From: Neobacillus vireti
GTDB lineage: Bacteria > Bacillota > Bacilli > Bacillales > Cytobacillaceae
Direction of reading: 5' to 3'
Assembly: GCF_001026695.1 (NCBI RefSeq)
Contig: NZ_LDNB01000002.1
Location: 141,998 to 205,997, forward strand
DNA: 64,000 nucleotides
This document shows, one piece after another, positions 37,874-46,768 of this stretch (position 1 is the stretch's first letter; each line of letters begins with the position of its first letter). The notes beneath the pieces are model-generated. The model was not told the DNA's origin. It saw only the letters and a list, made by a program, of their open reading frames with translations, and ran no database searches. The translations under genes were made by a program, and so were the position numbers.

Positions 37874-38059
37874 TTATTTACGTTTCCCGCCGACAGTTTT
37901 CCAGCCAGTCTGGTATTTAGCACTCTCATCGACAAATTCACTGCGATGTTTGCCGCCGAATACTTTTTCACCAAAACTGTTTGTTATAACACCCATTAAT
38001 GCTGTAATCCCAACGATTAATAAAGCAACAATGGCCAAATCTGTTATGTAAGCACCCAT
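37874..38059 (-). CDS. Uncharacterised small membrane protein
   Basis: A 61-residue protein with one N-terminal hydrophobic segment (about 4-26) and a basic soluble tail ending GWKTVGGKRK. The ATG at 38059 has an excellent GGAGGGG site 8 bases upstream, so it is likely real. I do not recognise the family. Its stop is immediately next to repeat copy B. Confidence 0.65.
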   Translation of the reverse strand: MGAYITDLAIVALLIVGITALMGVITNSFGEKVFGGKHRSEFVDESAKYQTGWKTVGGKRK

Positions 38060-38645
38060 GCTAACACCCCTCCATTATAAGCTTACCAGAATATTCATAT
38101 AGACATATTAAATATCCCCTACTGTATAGTTTATAAGAACTTGCTAGTTATTGAAAGAGGAAAGTAAATAATCAATATTAAATTTAGTTATTAAATGAAT
38201 GCGTTTTCATTTTGAAGTGTTAATTGAGAATCAAACTTAATAAAATAGTAAGGTTGGCACATTATAATTTGATTAGAGGGACTCTATTATTAGCATTTTT
38301 GAACGACCCTCATAAAATGCACGAAAGGAGGCGAACATTCTAATAAGAAATATTAAAAGGTATGAAAAAAATCAATTTGATTTTGTATTATTTTGAAACT
38401 TTTAAGGGAATTATTCGTCTAATATAATGTATCAAGTTATTTGAGTTTAATTTTTGTCCGGTTAATTATTTTTGAAAAAAGGATACCTTTATTAGGAACA
38501 GTGGTGTATAATTATTAATATAAATTACTTATTTATAATTATTTTAATTAGGTATATGTAATATTTCCACTTAAAAGAGTTTAAACTTCACTATAGAGGG
38601 TATTATTAAAACGAATCGTAAATAAAAGAGGAGTGTGAAATACAG
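38060..38645 (+). other. Long AT-rich spxA upstream region
   Basis: A 586-bp stretch without a clear gene. A TATAAT at 38507-38512 about 135 bp before spxA is the best -10; GGATAC (38481-38486) and GGAACA (38495-38500) lie upstream, so an alternative sigma factor is possible, as reported for B. subtilis spxA. At 38323-38331 an isolated AAAGGAGGC precedes a 19-codon open frame at 38337-38396 that would need an ATT start. No terminator-like structure was seen. Confidence 0.4.
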
Positions 38646-39041
38646 ATGGTAACATTATACACTTCACCAAGTTGTACATCATGCAGAAAAGCTAAATCAT
38701 GGTTAGAAGAGCATGAAATCCCATACACTGAAAGAAATATTTTTTCTGAACCATTATCAATGGAAGAGATAAAAGAAATTCTTCGAATGACCGAAGATGG
38801 AACTGATGAAATAATTTCTACAAGATCCAAAACATTTCAAAAGTTAGATGTGAACTTAGATGCAATGCCGCTTCAAGATTTGTTTGGACTTATTAAAGAG
38901 AACCCTGGTCTGCTGCGCCGACCAATTATTATCGATGAGAAACGATTGCAGGTCGGTTACAATGAAGATGAGATTAGAAGGTTCTTGCCAAGAAGAGTTA
39001 GAACGTTCCAATTGCGTGAAGCACAACGGATGGTAAACTAA
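38646..39041 (+). CDS. spxA: Redox-sensing transcription regulator Spx
   Basis: A 131-residue ArsC-family regulator that binds the RNA polymerase alpha C-terminal domain and controls the thiol stress response. The redox switch CxxC is C10-C13 ([10 protein letters not shown]). The C-terminus ends in RMVN, the ClpXP-recognised type of tail. In this window its turnover factors mecA (general adaptor) and yjbH (specific Spx adaptor) are also present. GAGGAGTG precedes the ATG. Confidence 0.97.
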   Translation: MVTLYTSPSCTSCRKAKSWLEEHEIPYTERNIFSEPLSMEEIKEILRMTEDGTDEIISTRSKTFQKLDVNLDAMPLQDLFGLIKENPGLLRRPIIIDEKRLQVGYNEDEIRRFLPRRVRTFQLREAQRMVN

Positions 39042-39042
39042 T

Positions 39043-39075
39043 AAAAAGGCCTTCTTAACTGAAGGCCTTTTTTTG
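39043..39075 (+). terminator. Terminator of spxA
   Basis: AAAAAGGCCTTC and GAAGGCCTTTTT form a stem with a 6-base loop, followed by T. Confidence 0.92.
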
Positions 39076-39296
39076 TTTATTGAGCCCAATGTTTGAGGTT
39101 TCGAATACATTTTGCTACAATAAATGAAATCGACAAATAGGCGTTATAATGGATTTTTTGATTTTTGGTTTTTTTATTTCCCTTATTAGTACTTTTGTCA
39201 TAAAATGAGAGTACAGGAATATTTACTTTTTTATTGGCATGATCTGCTGGGGGTATTTAGTCCCTTCAATATGGAAAATGGAAGGGAGAGGTTATG

Positions 39297-39968
39297 ATGG
39301 AGATTGAACGCATTAATGAAAATACAGTTAAATTCTATATTTCCTATGGTGATATAGAAGAAAGAGGCTTTGACCGCGAAGAAATTTGGTACAATCGCGA
39401 GCGCAGTGAAGAACTTTTCTGGGAAATGATGGATGAAGTTCACGGTGATGAAGAATTTGTCGTTGAAGGTCCACTATGGATTCAAGTCCAAGCTCTTGAT
39501 AAAGGGTTAGAGGTTCTGGTGACGAAAGCGCAGCTTTCAAAGGATGGACAAAAGTTTGAACTCCCTATTCCAAATGATAAAATAAAAGACATTCCTGTTG
39601 ATGAAAAAATTGAAGAGCTATTGGATCAGCATTTTAATCCAAATCATTCTGATGAGGAGGATATTTTGCTTGAGGAAGAAACATTGGAATTTCTTCTTGT
39701 CTTTAAGGATTTTGAAGATGTCATCAGCTTATCACATCGTACAGGATTAGATGATTTAGTGACAATGCTCTATCACTTTGAAGGAAAGTATTATTTATAT
39801 ACTGAATTTCCCGAGGATTTATTTGAGGAAGACGAAATTGATGATATCTTAAGCGTCTTACTCGAATACGGCTATGAGACACAGCTGACGATTCATCGGA
39901 TTCAAGAATATGGTAAAGAAATAATTTCAGAAAACGTTTTTGCAGAGTTACGAAAGCATTTTAGCTGA
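39297..39968 (+). CDS. mecA: ClpC adaptor protein MecA
   Basis: A 223-residue adaptor that delivers ComK/ComS and other substrates to ClpCP. The N-terminal substrate domain begins MEIERINENTVKFYIS and contains REEIWYNRERSEELFWEMMDEV; an acidic linker (about 95-115) leads to the C-terminal ClpC-binding domain. Two ATGs are adjacent (39294 and 39297); the second has better spacing from AGGGAGAGG and matches the family start. It is monocistronic or leaky into cls. Confidence 0.95.
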   Translation: MEIERINENTVKFYISYGDIEERGFDREEIWYNRERSEELFWEMMDEVHGDEEFVVEGPLWIQVQALDKGLEVLVTKAQLSKDGQKFELPIPNDKIKDIPVDEKIEELLDQHFNPNHSDEEDILLEEETLEFLLVFKDFEDVISLSHRTGLDDLVTMLYHFEGKYYLYTEFPEDLFEEDEIDDILSVLLEYGYETQLTIHRIQEYGKEIISENVFAELRKHFS

Positions 39969-39974
39969 TAACAG

Positions 39975-40005
39975 TACCGATTTCAAATTGAAATCGGTAT
40001 TTTTT
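39975..40005 (+). terminator. Terminator of mecA, overlapping the cls leader
   Basis: TACCGATTTCAA and TTGAAATCGGTA form a perfect stem followed by T6. It ends 2 bases before the apparent start codon of cls. Confidence 0.85.
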
Positions 40006-40007
40006 AA

Positions 40008-41543
40008 ATGATGTTCTGGCAGGTGAGGTTTCTGAAAAATACAGTAAGGGTTGTCATATTTTTAGCGGTATTATCCGTACTATTGTTTTTCTTTAAGGGT
40101 CGATTGGAAAGTGGGATTTTTGGTTTCTTAAGCGTGTTAATTTCGCTGTCAGTCATATTTATTGGATTTGTCATTTTCCTTGAAAACCGCCATCCTACGC
40201 AAACGATTACATGGTTAGTAGTGTTAGGGAGTTTTCCGCTTGTGGGATTTATTTTTTATCTTCTTTTTGGCCGCAATTACCGGAAAGAGAAGATGTTTAG
40301 AAAGAAATATTTTCTTGATAAGCAGGCATTTCTAACGGTTGAAGGGGAAGATGACCCAAGGAATGAGGAAAAGCTTAGCTTAATGGGGGAGCACCAAGGA
40401 AAATTATTTAATTTGGCGCAAAAACTAGGGAACAGTCCAATTTCTTTTGATACAGCTACCAAAGTATTGTCCAATGGAGATGAAACGTTCCAGCATATTA
40501 TTGAACAATTAAAAAGGGCAAGGCACCATATTCATCTTGAATATTATATAGTCCGCCATGATCATATAGGCCGGGAAATCAAGGATATTCTCATAGAAAA
40601 GGCAAATCAAGGGGTTAAAGTCCGCTTTCTATTTGATGCTGTTGGTTCATGGCAGCTTTCAAAGAGGTATATTCATGAGTTGAAAAATGCTGGCATAGAA
40701 ACAGTTCCGTTTGGACCAGTAAAATTGCCCTTTTTAAATAATAAATTTAATTTCAGGAATCATCGAAAAATAATTGTGATTGATGGAACAGTTGGTTTTG
40801 TGGGCGGATTAAACATCGGTGATGAATATTTAGGAAGAGACAAGACGATAGGCTTTTGGCGCGATACCCATTTAATGCTTAAAGGAGAAGCAGTTCGGAC
40901 ACTGCAGCTTATTTTTTTGCAAGATTGGTATTATATGACGAACCATAGTTTTTTAACTGCTGAATATTTATCACCGCAAATTGATCACAAAAGTCATGGT
41001 GGTGTGCAGCTCATTGCCGGAGGACCTGATACTGAATGGAGCGTCATTAAAAATATTTTTTTCTCGATGATTGGATCTGCAAAAAAATCAGTTTGGATTG
41101 CCTCTCCGTATTTTATACCTGATGAAGATATTTTTTCCGCGATTAAAGTTGCTGCCCTAAGCGGAATTGATGTCAGGTTGCTCGTACCTAACCGTCCTGA
41201 TAAACGTATTGTTTTTCATGCATCGAGATCTTATTTTCCTGAACTTTTGGAAGCTGGGGTAAAGGTGTACGAATATGAGCGAGGTTTTATGCATAGCAAG
41301 ATCGTTATTGTTGATGAAGAACTTGCCTCGATTGGAACTTCGAACATGGATATGAGAAGCTTTCATTTAAATTTCGAAGTAAATGCGTTCTTGTTCAGGA
41401 CAAAAAGTACAGAGAAGCTCGTCGTGGAATATTTAAATGATCTTAAATTTACCAAACAATTAGAGTTTTCAACTTTTCAAGAACGGCATTTGGGACTAAG
41501 ACTACTAGAATCAACAGCGCGGTTACTTTCACCACTATTATAA
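40008..41543 (+). CDS. cls: Cardiolipin synthase
   Basis: A 511-residue membrane phospholipase-D-family enzyme that joins two phosphatidylglycerols to cardiolipin. Hydrophobic helices at about 10-30, 35-55 and 62-85 precede the catalytic part. Two HKD motifs are present: HRKIIVIDG near 250 and HSKIVIVDEE near 430. The start is uncertain: the ATGs at 40008/40011 lie directly after the mecA terminator and lack a good binding site, while AGGTGAGG occurs a few codons inside. The true start may be a nearby rare codon, or the gene relies on mecA read-through. B. subtilis has no cls at this place as I recall. Confidence 0.88.
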   Translation: MMFWQVRFLKNTVRVVIFLAVLSVLLFFFKGRLESGIFGFLSVLISLSVIFIGFVIFLENRHPTQTITWLVVLGSFPLVGFIFYLLFGRNYRKEKMFRKKYFLDKQAFLTVEGEDDPRNEEKLSLMGEHQGKLFNLAQKLGNSPISFDTATKVLSNGDETFQHIIEQLKRARHHIHLEYYIVRHDHIGREIKDILIEKANQGVKVRFLFDAVGSWQLSKRYIHELKNAGIETVPFGPVKLPFLNNKFNFRNHRKIIVIDGTVGFVGGLNIGDEYLGRDKTIGFWRDTHLMLKGEAVRTLQLIFLQDWYYMTNHSFLTAEYLSPQIDHKSHGGVQLIAGGPDTEWSVIKNIFFSMIGSAKKSVWIASPYFIPDEDIFSAIKVAALSGIDVRLLVPNRPDKRIVFHASRSYFPELLEAGVKVYEYERGFMHSKIVIVDEELASIGTSNMDMRSFHLNFEVNAFLFRTKSTEKLVVEYLNDLKFTKQLEFSTFQERHLGLRLLESTARLLSPLL

Positions 41544-41588
41544 AAAGAGGAAATTCGTCAAAATAATGACGAGTTTTCTTTTTTTTTA
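41543..41588 (+). terminator. Terminator of cls
   Basis: AAAAGAGGAAA-TCGTCA pairs with TGACGA-TTTTCTTTT with one bulge, followed by a T run. Confidence 0.8.
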
Positions 41589-41645
41589 TAAAGGATTACA
41601 TAGAAATTTGTCGAATTAATAATCGTGAAAGGTGGAGAGAATGAA

Positions 41646-42842
41646 ATGTTAAGCGCACAAACTAAATCTGGAAAAAGGATTTGTCTTGGGTTAGATTACA
41701 AAAAGGAAACTCTTTTGTATCTACGAAGCAAAGAAGAATTTATTTGTCCAATTTGCGGAGAAGAAGTTTCGCTTAAATTGGGCGATCAGCGGATTTTTCA
41801 TTTTGCCCATAAGCAGGGAGGACAATGCCGCGATTTTTATGAAAATGAATCACAGTATCACATGGAAGGGAAAAAACAGCTGTATCAATGGCTAATCCGG
41901 CAAAAAATCCCATCAGTTCTAGAGTATTATGATAAGGAAATGCAGCAGCGTCCGGACATTATGTTCGAGCATAAGGGTAAGAAATATGCCTTAGAGTATC
42001 AGTGCTCCACGTTACCGGAAAAGGTTTTTATCAAAAGAACCCATAGGTATCTTGAGAAAGATTATATTCCGTTATGGATTATTTCGAGCAGCCATATCCA
42101 TGCAAAAAAGAGAAATACCATTGCATTATCTAACTTTCATTATTTCTTTTTGCGGAGTACTTCTACCGGTTATCTTTATATTCCTTCATACTGCCCCGAA
42201 AAACATCTATTTCAATTGGTAGAACCGATTACTTCCTACTCTATAAAAAACGTATTCGCACACTTTTCCTTCTATCGTCCAAATGATTTGAAACTTGATG
42301 GTTTAATGGAGCCAAGTAGAAAACAACAGCTTAATCTATCAAGCTGGAATAGAGAAATTGAAAAATCCAATTTGAACTTGACACTGTACCCAGGGAAAGC
42401 ACAACAACCATTTCTACATGAGATATATAACAAAAATCTTAATCTGTTCTTATTACCGCCAGAAATTGGCCTTCCAGTACCTCACTCAATATCCATCCAA
42501 ACTGCTCCGATAATTTGGCAAACGTATTTATTTCTTGATGTTTTAGCCAACAAAAATCCCAACGATTTGATTACGCTTCAGGAAATTAAAGCTCACTTTA
42601 AAAAAAGGCTGATTAGGAAGGATATTATTTTGCGAAAATTACCTCAGCTAGAAGAAATCAATCCTTTAGGTGCCTTAATTGAATATTTACAACACCTTGT
42701 ACGATTAGGAATTTTAAGCCGGAATGGAGAAAATCACTTTCAATTGCAGCAGAAAATTATCATTCCAAGGTCCAATCGAGAGAAGGAAGAGGCTAAAATC
42801 CTTTTTTATCAAAAAAACCAGTTAATACTTTCAGGAAAATAA
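41646..42842 (+). CDS. coiA: Competence protein CoiA
   Basis: A 398-residue CoiA-family protein needed for processing transforming DNA in related bacteria. The N-terminal module has CPICGEEVSLKLGDQRIFHFAH with a later cysteine, a zinc-finger-like arrangement. It is followed by a nuclease-like core RPDIMFEHKGKKYALEYQCS, consistent with a PD-(D/E)xK fold (D, then E-x-Q). The frame is open from 41625, but the ATG at 41646 is best spaced from GGTGGAGAG. The gene is intact. Its N-terminal module is similar to that of the helicase at 59076-61376. Confidence 0.9.
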   Translation: MLSAQTKSGKRICLGLDYKKETLLYLRSKEEFICPICGEEVSLKLGDQRIFHFAHKQGGQCRDFYENESQYHMEGKKQLYQWLIRQKIPSVLEYYDKEMQQRPDIMFEHKGKKYALEYQCSTLPEKVFIKRTHRYLEKDYIPLWIISSSHIHAKKRNTIALSNFHYFFLRSTSTGYLYIPSYCPEKHLFQLVEPITSYSIKNVFAHFSFYRPNDLKLDGLMEPSRKQQLNLSSWNREIEKSNLNLTLYPGKAQQPFLHEIYNKNLNLFLLPPEIGLPVPHSISIQTAPIIWQTYLFLDVLANKNPNDLITLQEIKAHFKKRLIRKDIILRKLPQLEEINPLGALIEYLQHLVRLGILSRNGENHFQLQQKIIIPRSNREKEEAKILFYQKNQLILSGK

Positions 42843-42860
42843 ATAAAAACGGGGTATAAT

Positions 42861-42971
42861 ATGGAGGATAGCACACTTTTTAAAAGGAAATTAGAACATT
42901 TAGGAGAATATACTTATTTAGGGGTCTCCCCGCAATCCGAATTTGAATGGAGGAAGAATGATGACAAATGA
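42861..42971 (+). CDS. Candidate 36-residue upstream ORF overlapping pepF
   Basis: An ATG at 42861 opens a 36-codon frame (MEDSTLFKRK start) that ends at 42971, overlapping the first codons of pepF in another frame. It is preceded by GGGG, but the intervening TATAAT could equally be a pepF -10 element. If translated, it would couple translation to pepF. A frame this short can arise by chance, so confidence is low. Confidence 0.3.
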   Translation: MEDSTLFKRKLEHLGEYTYLGVSPQSEFEWRKNDDK

Positions 42972-44781
42972 AACGGCTGTAAAGTCTTTGCCAGCTAGAA
43001 GTGAGATTTCAGTGGATGACACTTGGAAACTAGAGGACATTTTTGCGACTGATAAGGAATGGGAAAAAGAATTCCAAGAGGTAAAAAAACAAATTCCCGG
43101 CATTAAAGCGTTTGAAGGGAAGTTAGGAGAAAGTGCGGAGACACTTTATAATGCTCTTCAGTTCCAGGATCAACTGTTGGAGCGAATTGGAAAGCTTTAT
43201 ACATATTCGCATATGCGCTATGACCAGGATACAACGAACTCTTTTTACCAAGGCTTGGATGACAGAATGAAGAATTTGTATTCGCAAGCAGCCAGCCAAT
43301 TGGCCTTTATTGTTCCGGAAATTCTTTCGATTGATGAAGTCAAGGTGACAAGCTTTTTGAATGAAAAGCAAGAATTAAAGCTATATGAACACGCCATCGA
43401 AGAAATTAATCTGCAAAGACCGCATGTGCTGACAGCTGAGCAGGAATCTTTATTAGCGGAAGCAAGCGAAGTAATGGATGCTTCTAGTAATACCTTCGGA
43501 ATGTTAAATAATGCTGATTTGGAGTTCCCATCCATTAAAGATGAAAATGGGGAAGATGTTGAAATTACTCACGGCCGATATAGCCGTTTCTTAGAAAGCG
43601 GAGATCAGCGGGTAAGACGCGATGCCTTTAAAGCAGTTTATAAAACATATGGAGCATTTAAAAATACATTCTCAAGCACATTAAGCGGCAATGTGAAAAA
43701 GGATAATTTTAATGCAAGAGTGAGAAAGTATGATTCAGCAAGGCATGCAGCCCTTTCTGCCAACAATATTCCGGAGAGTGTGTACGATAACCTAGTCAAT
43801 ACTGTCACAGAAAATCTTCCATTATTACATCGCTATGTGAAGCTTCGAAAGAAAGTGCTGGGGCTTGATGAGCTTCATATGTATGATTTGTACACGCCAC
43901 TTGTAAAAGATGTGAAAATGGAAATTAAATATGAGGAAGCAAAGGATTTAGTCATTAAAGGGCTGGCCCCGTTAGGTGAGGAATATGCAAAAATTCTAAA
44001 AGAGGGCTTTGATAATCGTTGGGTCGATGTTCATGAGAATAAAGGGAAGCGGAGCGGCGCTTACTCTTCTGGCGCATATGGAACACATCCGTATATTCTT
44101 ATGAACTGGCAGGATAACGTGAATAATTTATTTACCTTGGCCCACGAATTCGGTCACTCTGTGCATAGCTATTATACACGGAAATCACAGCCATATCCGT
44201 ATGGAAACTACTCGATTTTTGTTGCTGAAGTGGCTTCGACCTGTAATGAAGCATTATTAAATGATTATTTATTGAAAACGATTGATGATGAACAGAAACG
44301 TATCTACCTCCTTAATCACTATTTAGAAGGGTTTAGAGGAACGGTATTCAGGCAGACGATGTTTGCGGAGTTTGAGCATTTAATTCATCAAAAAGCTCAA
44401 AATAATGAGGCATTAACCGCTGATGCTTTAACAGAGGCCTATTATGAATTGAATAAGAAGTATTTTGGTGAAGAGGATATTGTAATCGATGAGGAAATCG
44501 GCTTAGAGTGGGCGAGAATTCCGCATTTTTATTACAATTATTATGTGTACCAGTACGCTACCGGCTTCAGTGCTGCAACTGCTTTAAGCAAGCAAATTTT
44601 AGAAGAAGGCGAGCCAGCAGTAAAACGCTATATTCAGGAGTTCTTAAGTGCTGGAAGCTCTGACTATCCAATTGAAGTGCTAAAGAAAGCTGGAGTCGAC
44701 ATGACGAGTGCAGATCCTGTTAAGAATGCTTGTAAGGTATTTGAAGAAAAACTGAATGAATTAGAGCGATTATTATCATAA
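42961..44781 (+). CDS. pepF: Oligoendopeptidase F
   Basis: An M3-family zinc metallopeptidase of about 606 residues that degrades oligopeptides in the cytosol. The HEFGHSVHSYY zinc motif (HExxH) is near residue 390, with the third ligand in VAEVASTCNEALLN. Adjacent ATGs at 42958 and 42961 follow GGAGG; spacing favours 42961. It lies after coiA as in B. subtilis, where the pair is linked. It would process peptides imported by the App and Opp systems nearby. Confidence 0.95.
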   Translation: MTNETAVKSLPARSEISVDDTWKLEDIFATDKEWEKEFQEVKKQIPGIKAFEGKLGESAETLYNALQFQDQLLERIGKLYTYSHMRYDQDTTNSFYQGLDDRMKNLYSQAASQLAFIVPEILSIDEVKVTSFLNEKQELKLYEHAIEEINLQRPHVLTAEQESLLAEASEVMDASSNTFGMLNNADLEFPSIKDENGEDVEITHGRYSRFLESGDQRVRRDAFKAVYKTYGAFKNTFSSTLSGNVKKDNFNARVRKYDSARHAALSANNIPESVYDNLVNTVTENLPLLHRYVKLRKKVLGLDELHMYDLYTPLVKDVKMEIKYEEAKDLVIKGLAPLGEEYAKILKEGFDNRWVDVHENKGKRSGAYSSGAYGTHPYILMNWQDNVNNLFTLAHEFGHSVHSYYTRKSQPYPYGNYSIFVAEVASTCNEALLNDYLLKTIDDEQKRIYLLNHYLEGFRGTVFRQTMFAEFEHLIHQKAQNNEALTADALTEAYYELNKKYFGEEDIVIDEEIGLEWARIPHFYYNYYVYQYATGFSAATALSKQILEEGEPAVKRYIQEFLSAGSSDYPIEVLKKAGVDMTSADPVKNACKVFEEKLNELERLLS

Positions 44782-44789
44782 GCGCAGCA

Positions 44790-44823
44790 AAAAGGATGGT
44801 TTCTTTACGAAGCCATCCTTTTA
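44790..44823. terminator. Bidirectional terminator after pepF
   Basis: AAAAGGATGG and CCATCCTTTT pair around a 12- to 13-base loop. It covers the 3' end of the small minus-strand gene at 44821. Confidence 0.8.
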
Positions 44824-44994
44824 AAACCCTTTAAATCGTTTTCGATTATTCAGGTAAATGATGAAAAGTAAAATTGAAATAAACAGAATTGGCGTACTTA
44901 ATAATAACGGGAAAATCTTCATCAAAGCTAGGATATGAAGAAAAAAAGCAATCAGGATGAAGACAATCATGCTGATAAGAGATAATTTGCCCAT
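44821..44994 (-). CDS. Small two-helix membrane protein
   Basis: A 57-residue protein starting MGKLSLISMIVF and ending YLNNRKRFKGF. It has two hydrophobic stretches (about 4-24 and 29-48) and a basic C-terminus. The ATG at 44994 follows AAGGTGG by about 10 bases. It is convergent with pepF and divergent from roxS. I do not recognise it; size, binding site and membrane pattern support it being real. Confidence 0.55.
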   Translation of the reverse strand: MGKLSLISMIVFILIAFFLHILALMKIFPLLLSTPILFISILLFIIYLNNRKRFKGF

Positions 44995-45066
44995 TCTAAA
45001 ACTCCACCTTTTTCACGGTTACTTCCTTTTATGTTTATTGTCCCATTCATGAAAATATGACAATTA

Positions 45067-45137
45067 TGTGAAATTAAGCACAAACTATTGTCATGTATTC
45101 AAAGGCATGCTATATTATATATGTGAAGTTAATCACA
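45067..45137 (+). promoter_or_regulatory. roxS promoter with two Rex/Fnr-like palindromes
   Basis: TTGTCA (45088-45093) and TATATT (45111-45116) are 17 bp apart, giving a start near 45123. Upstream at 45067-45082 is TGTGAAATTAAGCACA (centre -48.5), and across the start at 45122-45137 is TGTGAAGTTAATCACA. Both resemble the Rex operator TTGTGAA-N4-TTCACAA, and the second also fits the Fnr consensus fully. roxS is known to be controlled by ResD and by the NADH-sensing repressor Rex in B. subtilis; the site over the start fits repression. Confidence 0.75.
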
Positions 45138-45246
45138 ACAAACATATACCCCTTTTGTTTGACCGTGAAAAATTTCTCCCATCCCCTTTGTTCGTATAAA
45201 TAGAAAAATGCCTTGCAACTTTTAAGCTGCAAGGCATTTTCGTTTT
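45122..45246 (+). ncRNA. roxS: RoxS/RsaE redox-responsive small regulatory RNA
   Basis: About 120 nt between pepF and yjbH. It carries the C-rich, single-stranded motifs typical of RoxS/RsaE: ATACCCCTTTTGTTTGACCGTG and, further on, TTTCTCCCATCCCCTTTGTT, which pair with Shine-Dalgarno regions of target mRNAs. It ends in the terminator stem AAAATGCCTTGCA / TGCAAGGCATTTT (45205-45240) with a T tail. The sequence resembles what I remember of S. aureus RsaE, and the location matches B. subtilis roxS. Known targets are TCA-cycle and redox genes. No open frame explains the conservation. Confidence 0.9.
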
Positions 45247-45322
45247 TATGAAATGAAGGCTGACGTAGCTAGCAGGAAGAAAATAGACAAATGACCAGAA
45301 TATTTTTATTCCAGCGATTTGC

Positions 45323-46186
45323 CTATTCATCAATATACCTCCAAAATGTTCCGTATTTCGCGGGGATCTGTTCCACGACCTGTTTTAAAAGTAGTTTTTT
45401 CATTTCCCGTTCAATTTGCGCAATGGGCATATTATAAACAACGGAAATTTCCTTTGAGGCGACAAATTTAAAAAACTTCATAAATGTTTCTAATGGAGGC
45501 GGCGGCGATTTCATTGGTTTCTTTGGAAGCATTTCCTCTAAAATTTGTACATAGACCTCATAGGGATAGCTCCCGGTAATTTTGATGCCTTCATCCTCGG
45601 CATTTTCATTAAAAAATACCAATGTTGGAATTTCGATTACTTCCATTTCCGCTGTTATTTTCAAATCACATTGGAATGCTTTTGCAGCACTTTCAGAATG
45701 AATATCAATCATAAATTCTTCAACATCCAATCCGGAACGGCCGGCGCAATCCTTTAACACCTCTAGATTAGAAATGTTTTGCTTTTCTAAAAATAACATC
45801 TCTTGAATTTTCCGAAGAAAACGAAACCCAGCACGTCTTCCCTGTAATTCAGCTGCTTTAAGCGCAATTGAAACGGTAGACGGAGTATCCACCGGATTCT
45901 CTAACCAAAGACTTCCATCGCATGACATTCCTGATTTGCTTGCTATTTTCTCCCAGACTTGAGCGATATTCTCATAGTTTTTCTTTTTACTCAAATTTAA
46001 ATTGGCCAGCCGTCCGCTTAAAACATTTTTAATGGAAAAATACTGTCCATATTCAATTCTTAGTTTTTTTAGAATGGGTTCAAGTCCCCAACATTCAGGG
46101 CATAAAGGATCAATAAACATGTAAATTTCAATGGGTTTTTTATCAATGCCGCTGCACTTAGAGCCATGTAATGTAAAATTATTCAC
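45323..46186 (-). CDS. yjbH: Spx proteolysis adaptor YjbH (SpxH)
   Basis: A 287-residue DsbA/FrnE-like thioredoxin-fold adaptor that presents Spx to ClpXP. The CxxC is in [11 protein letters not shown], and the C-terminal winged part begins after the polyproline PPPPLETF. A longer frame begins at 46213, but the GTG at 46186 is 6 bases after AGGTGA and yields the usual N-terminus [11 protein letters not shown]. It then overlaps the yjbI end by 8 bases, indicating coupled translation in a yjbI-yjbH operon. With spxA nearby it forms the Spx control circuit. Confidence 0.93.
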   Translation of the reverse strand: MNNFTLHGSKCSGIDKKPIEIYMFIDPLCPECWGLEPILKKLRIEYGQYFSIKNVLSGRLANLNLSKKKNYENIAQVWEKIASKSGMSCDGSLWLENPVDTPSTVSIALKAAELQGRRAGFRFLRKIQEMLFLEKQNISNLEVLKDCAGRSGLDVEEFMIDIHSESAAKAFQCDLKITAEMEVIEIPTLVFFNENAEDEGIKITGSYPYEVYVQILEEMLPKKPMKSPPPPLETFMKFFKFVASKEISVVYNMPIAQIEREMKKLLLKQVVEQIPAKYGTFWRYIDE

Positions 46187-46589
46187 GATTTTCACCTGAT
46201 AAATCGCCGCCATCTGGAGTATTAATCATATGTTGCGCCGTAAGGTACAGTCGTGAGAAAAATTCCTCTCGTATCGGGCCTTCCAGTTCAACCTTGTCCA
46301 TTGCTTGTTCCATGCAGGATAACCAGGCTTTCGAACGTGTTGGTGTAACAGGGAAGGGCAAATGGCGCGCACGCATCATTGGATGACCATGCTCTTCGGT
46401 ATAAATGGGCGGACCACCTAAATATTGAGTCAAAAATTGCTTTTGTTTTCGGGCAATTTCTGTGAATTTATTTGGAAAAATTGGAGCAAGATCAGGATGT
46501 TGTGCAACAAGGCCATAAAAGGTATCCACAAGCCGGTTTAAATTATCTTCACCAATGACCTCAAATGGTGTAAGCTTTTTCTCAATCAT
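46179..46589 (-). CDS. yjbI: Group II truncated haemoglobin YjbI
   Basis: A 136-residue truncated haemoglobin. Motifs include [33 protein letters not shown] and [15 protein letters not shown], whose histidine is the proximal haem ligand. The Trp in SKAWLSCM is the group II distal-pocket residue. Such globins bind O2 or NO. AAGGAGTTG precedes the ATG. It is upstream of, and overlaps, yjbH; the pairing with YjbH is conserved in Bacillaceae and Staphylococcus-like relatives and hints at a shared nitrosative/thiol-stress role. Confidence 0.95.
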   Translation of the reverse strand: MIEKKLTPFEVIGEDNLNRLVDTFYGLVAQHPDLAPIFPNKFTEIARKQKQFLTQYLGGPPIYTEEHGHPMMRARHLPFPVTPTRSKAWLSCMEQAMDKVELEGPIREEFFSRLYLTAQHMINTPDGGDLSGENRE

Positions 46590-46768
46590 GTTGACAACTC
46601 CTTAAATGTCTTTCGTTGTTCTTATTTTATCAATGACCCTTTCATATCTCAAATTAATTGCCTTAAGAAAGAGGTGTAATCACTTGAATACAGTCTTAAT
46701 GTATACAAAGTTGTTGTTTATTGGTAAAAACAGGAGAAAATTGGCGGTTGAGAGCCTTCCTTGAATCG

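Noticed and set aside
46684-46764. A 26-codon TTG-start frame after GAGGTG, between yjbI and yjbK
   Set aside because: Very short, rare start codon, no terminator or conservation evidence; I could not distinguish it from chance.
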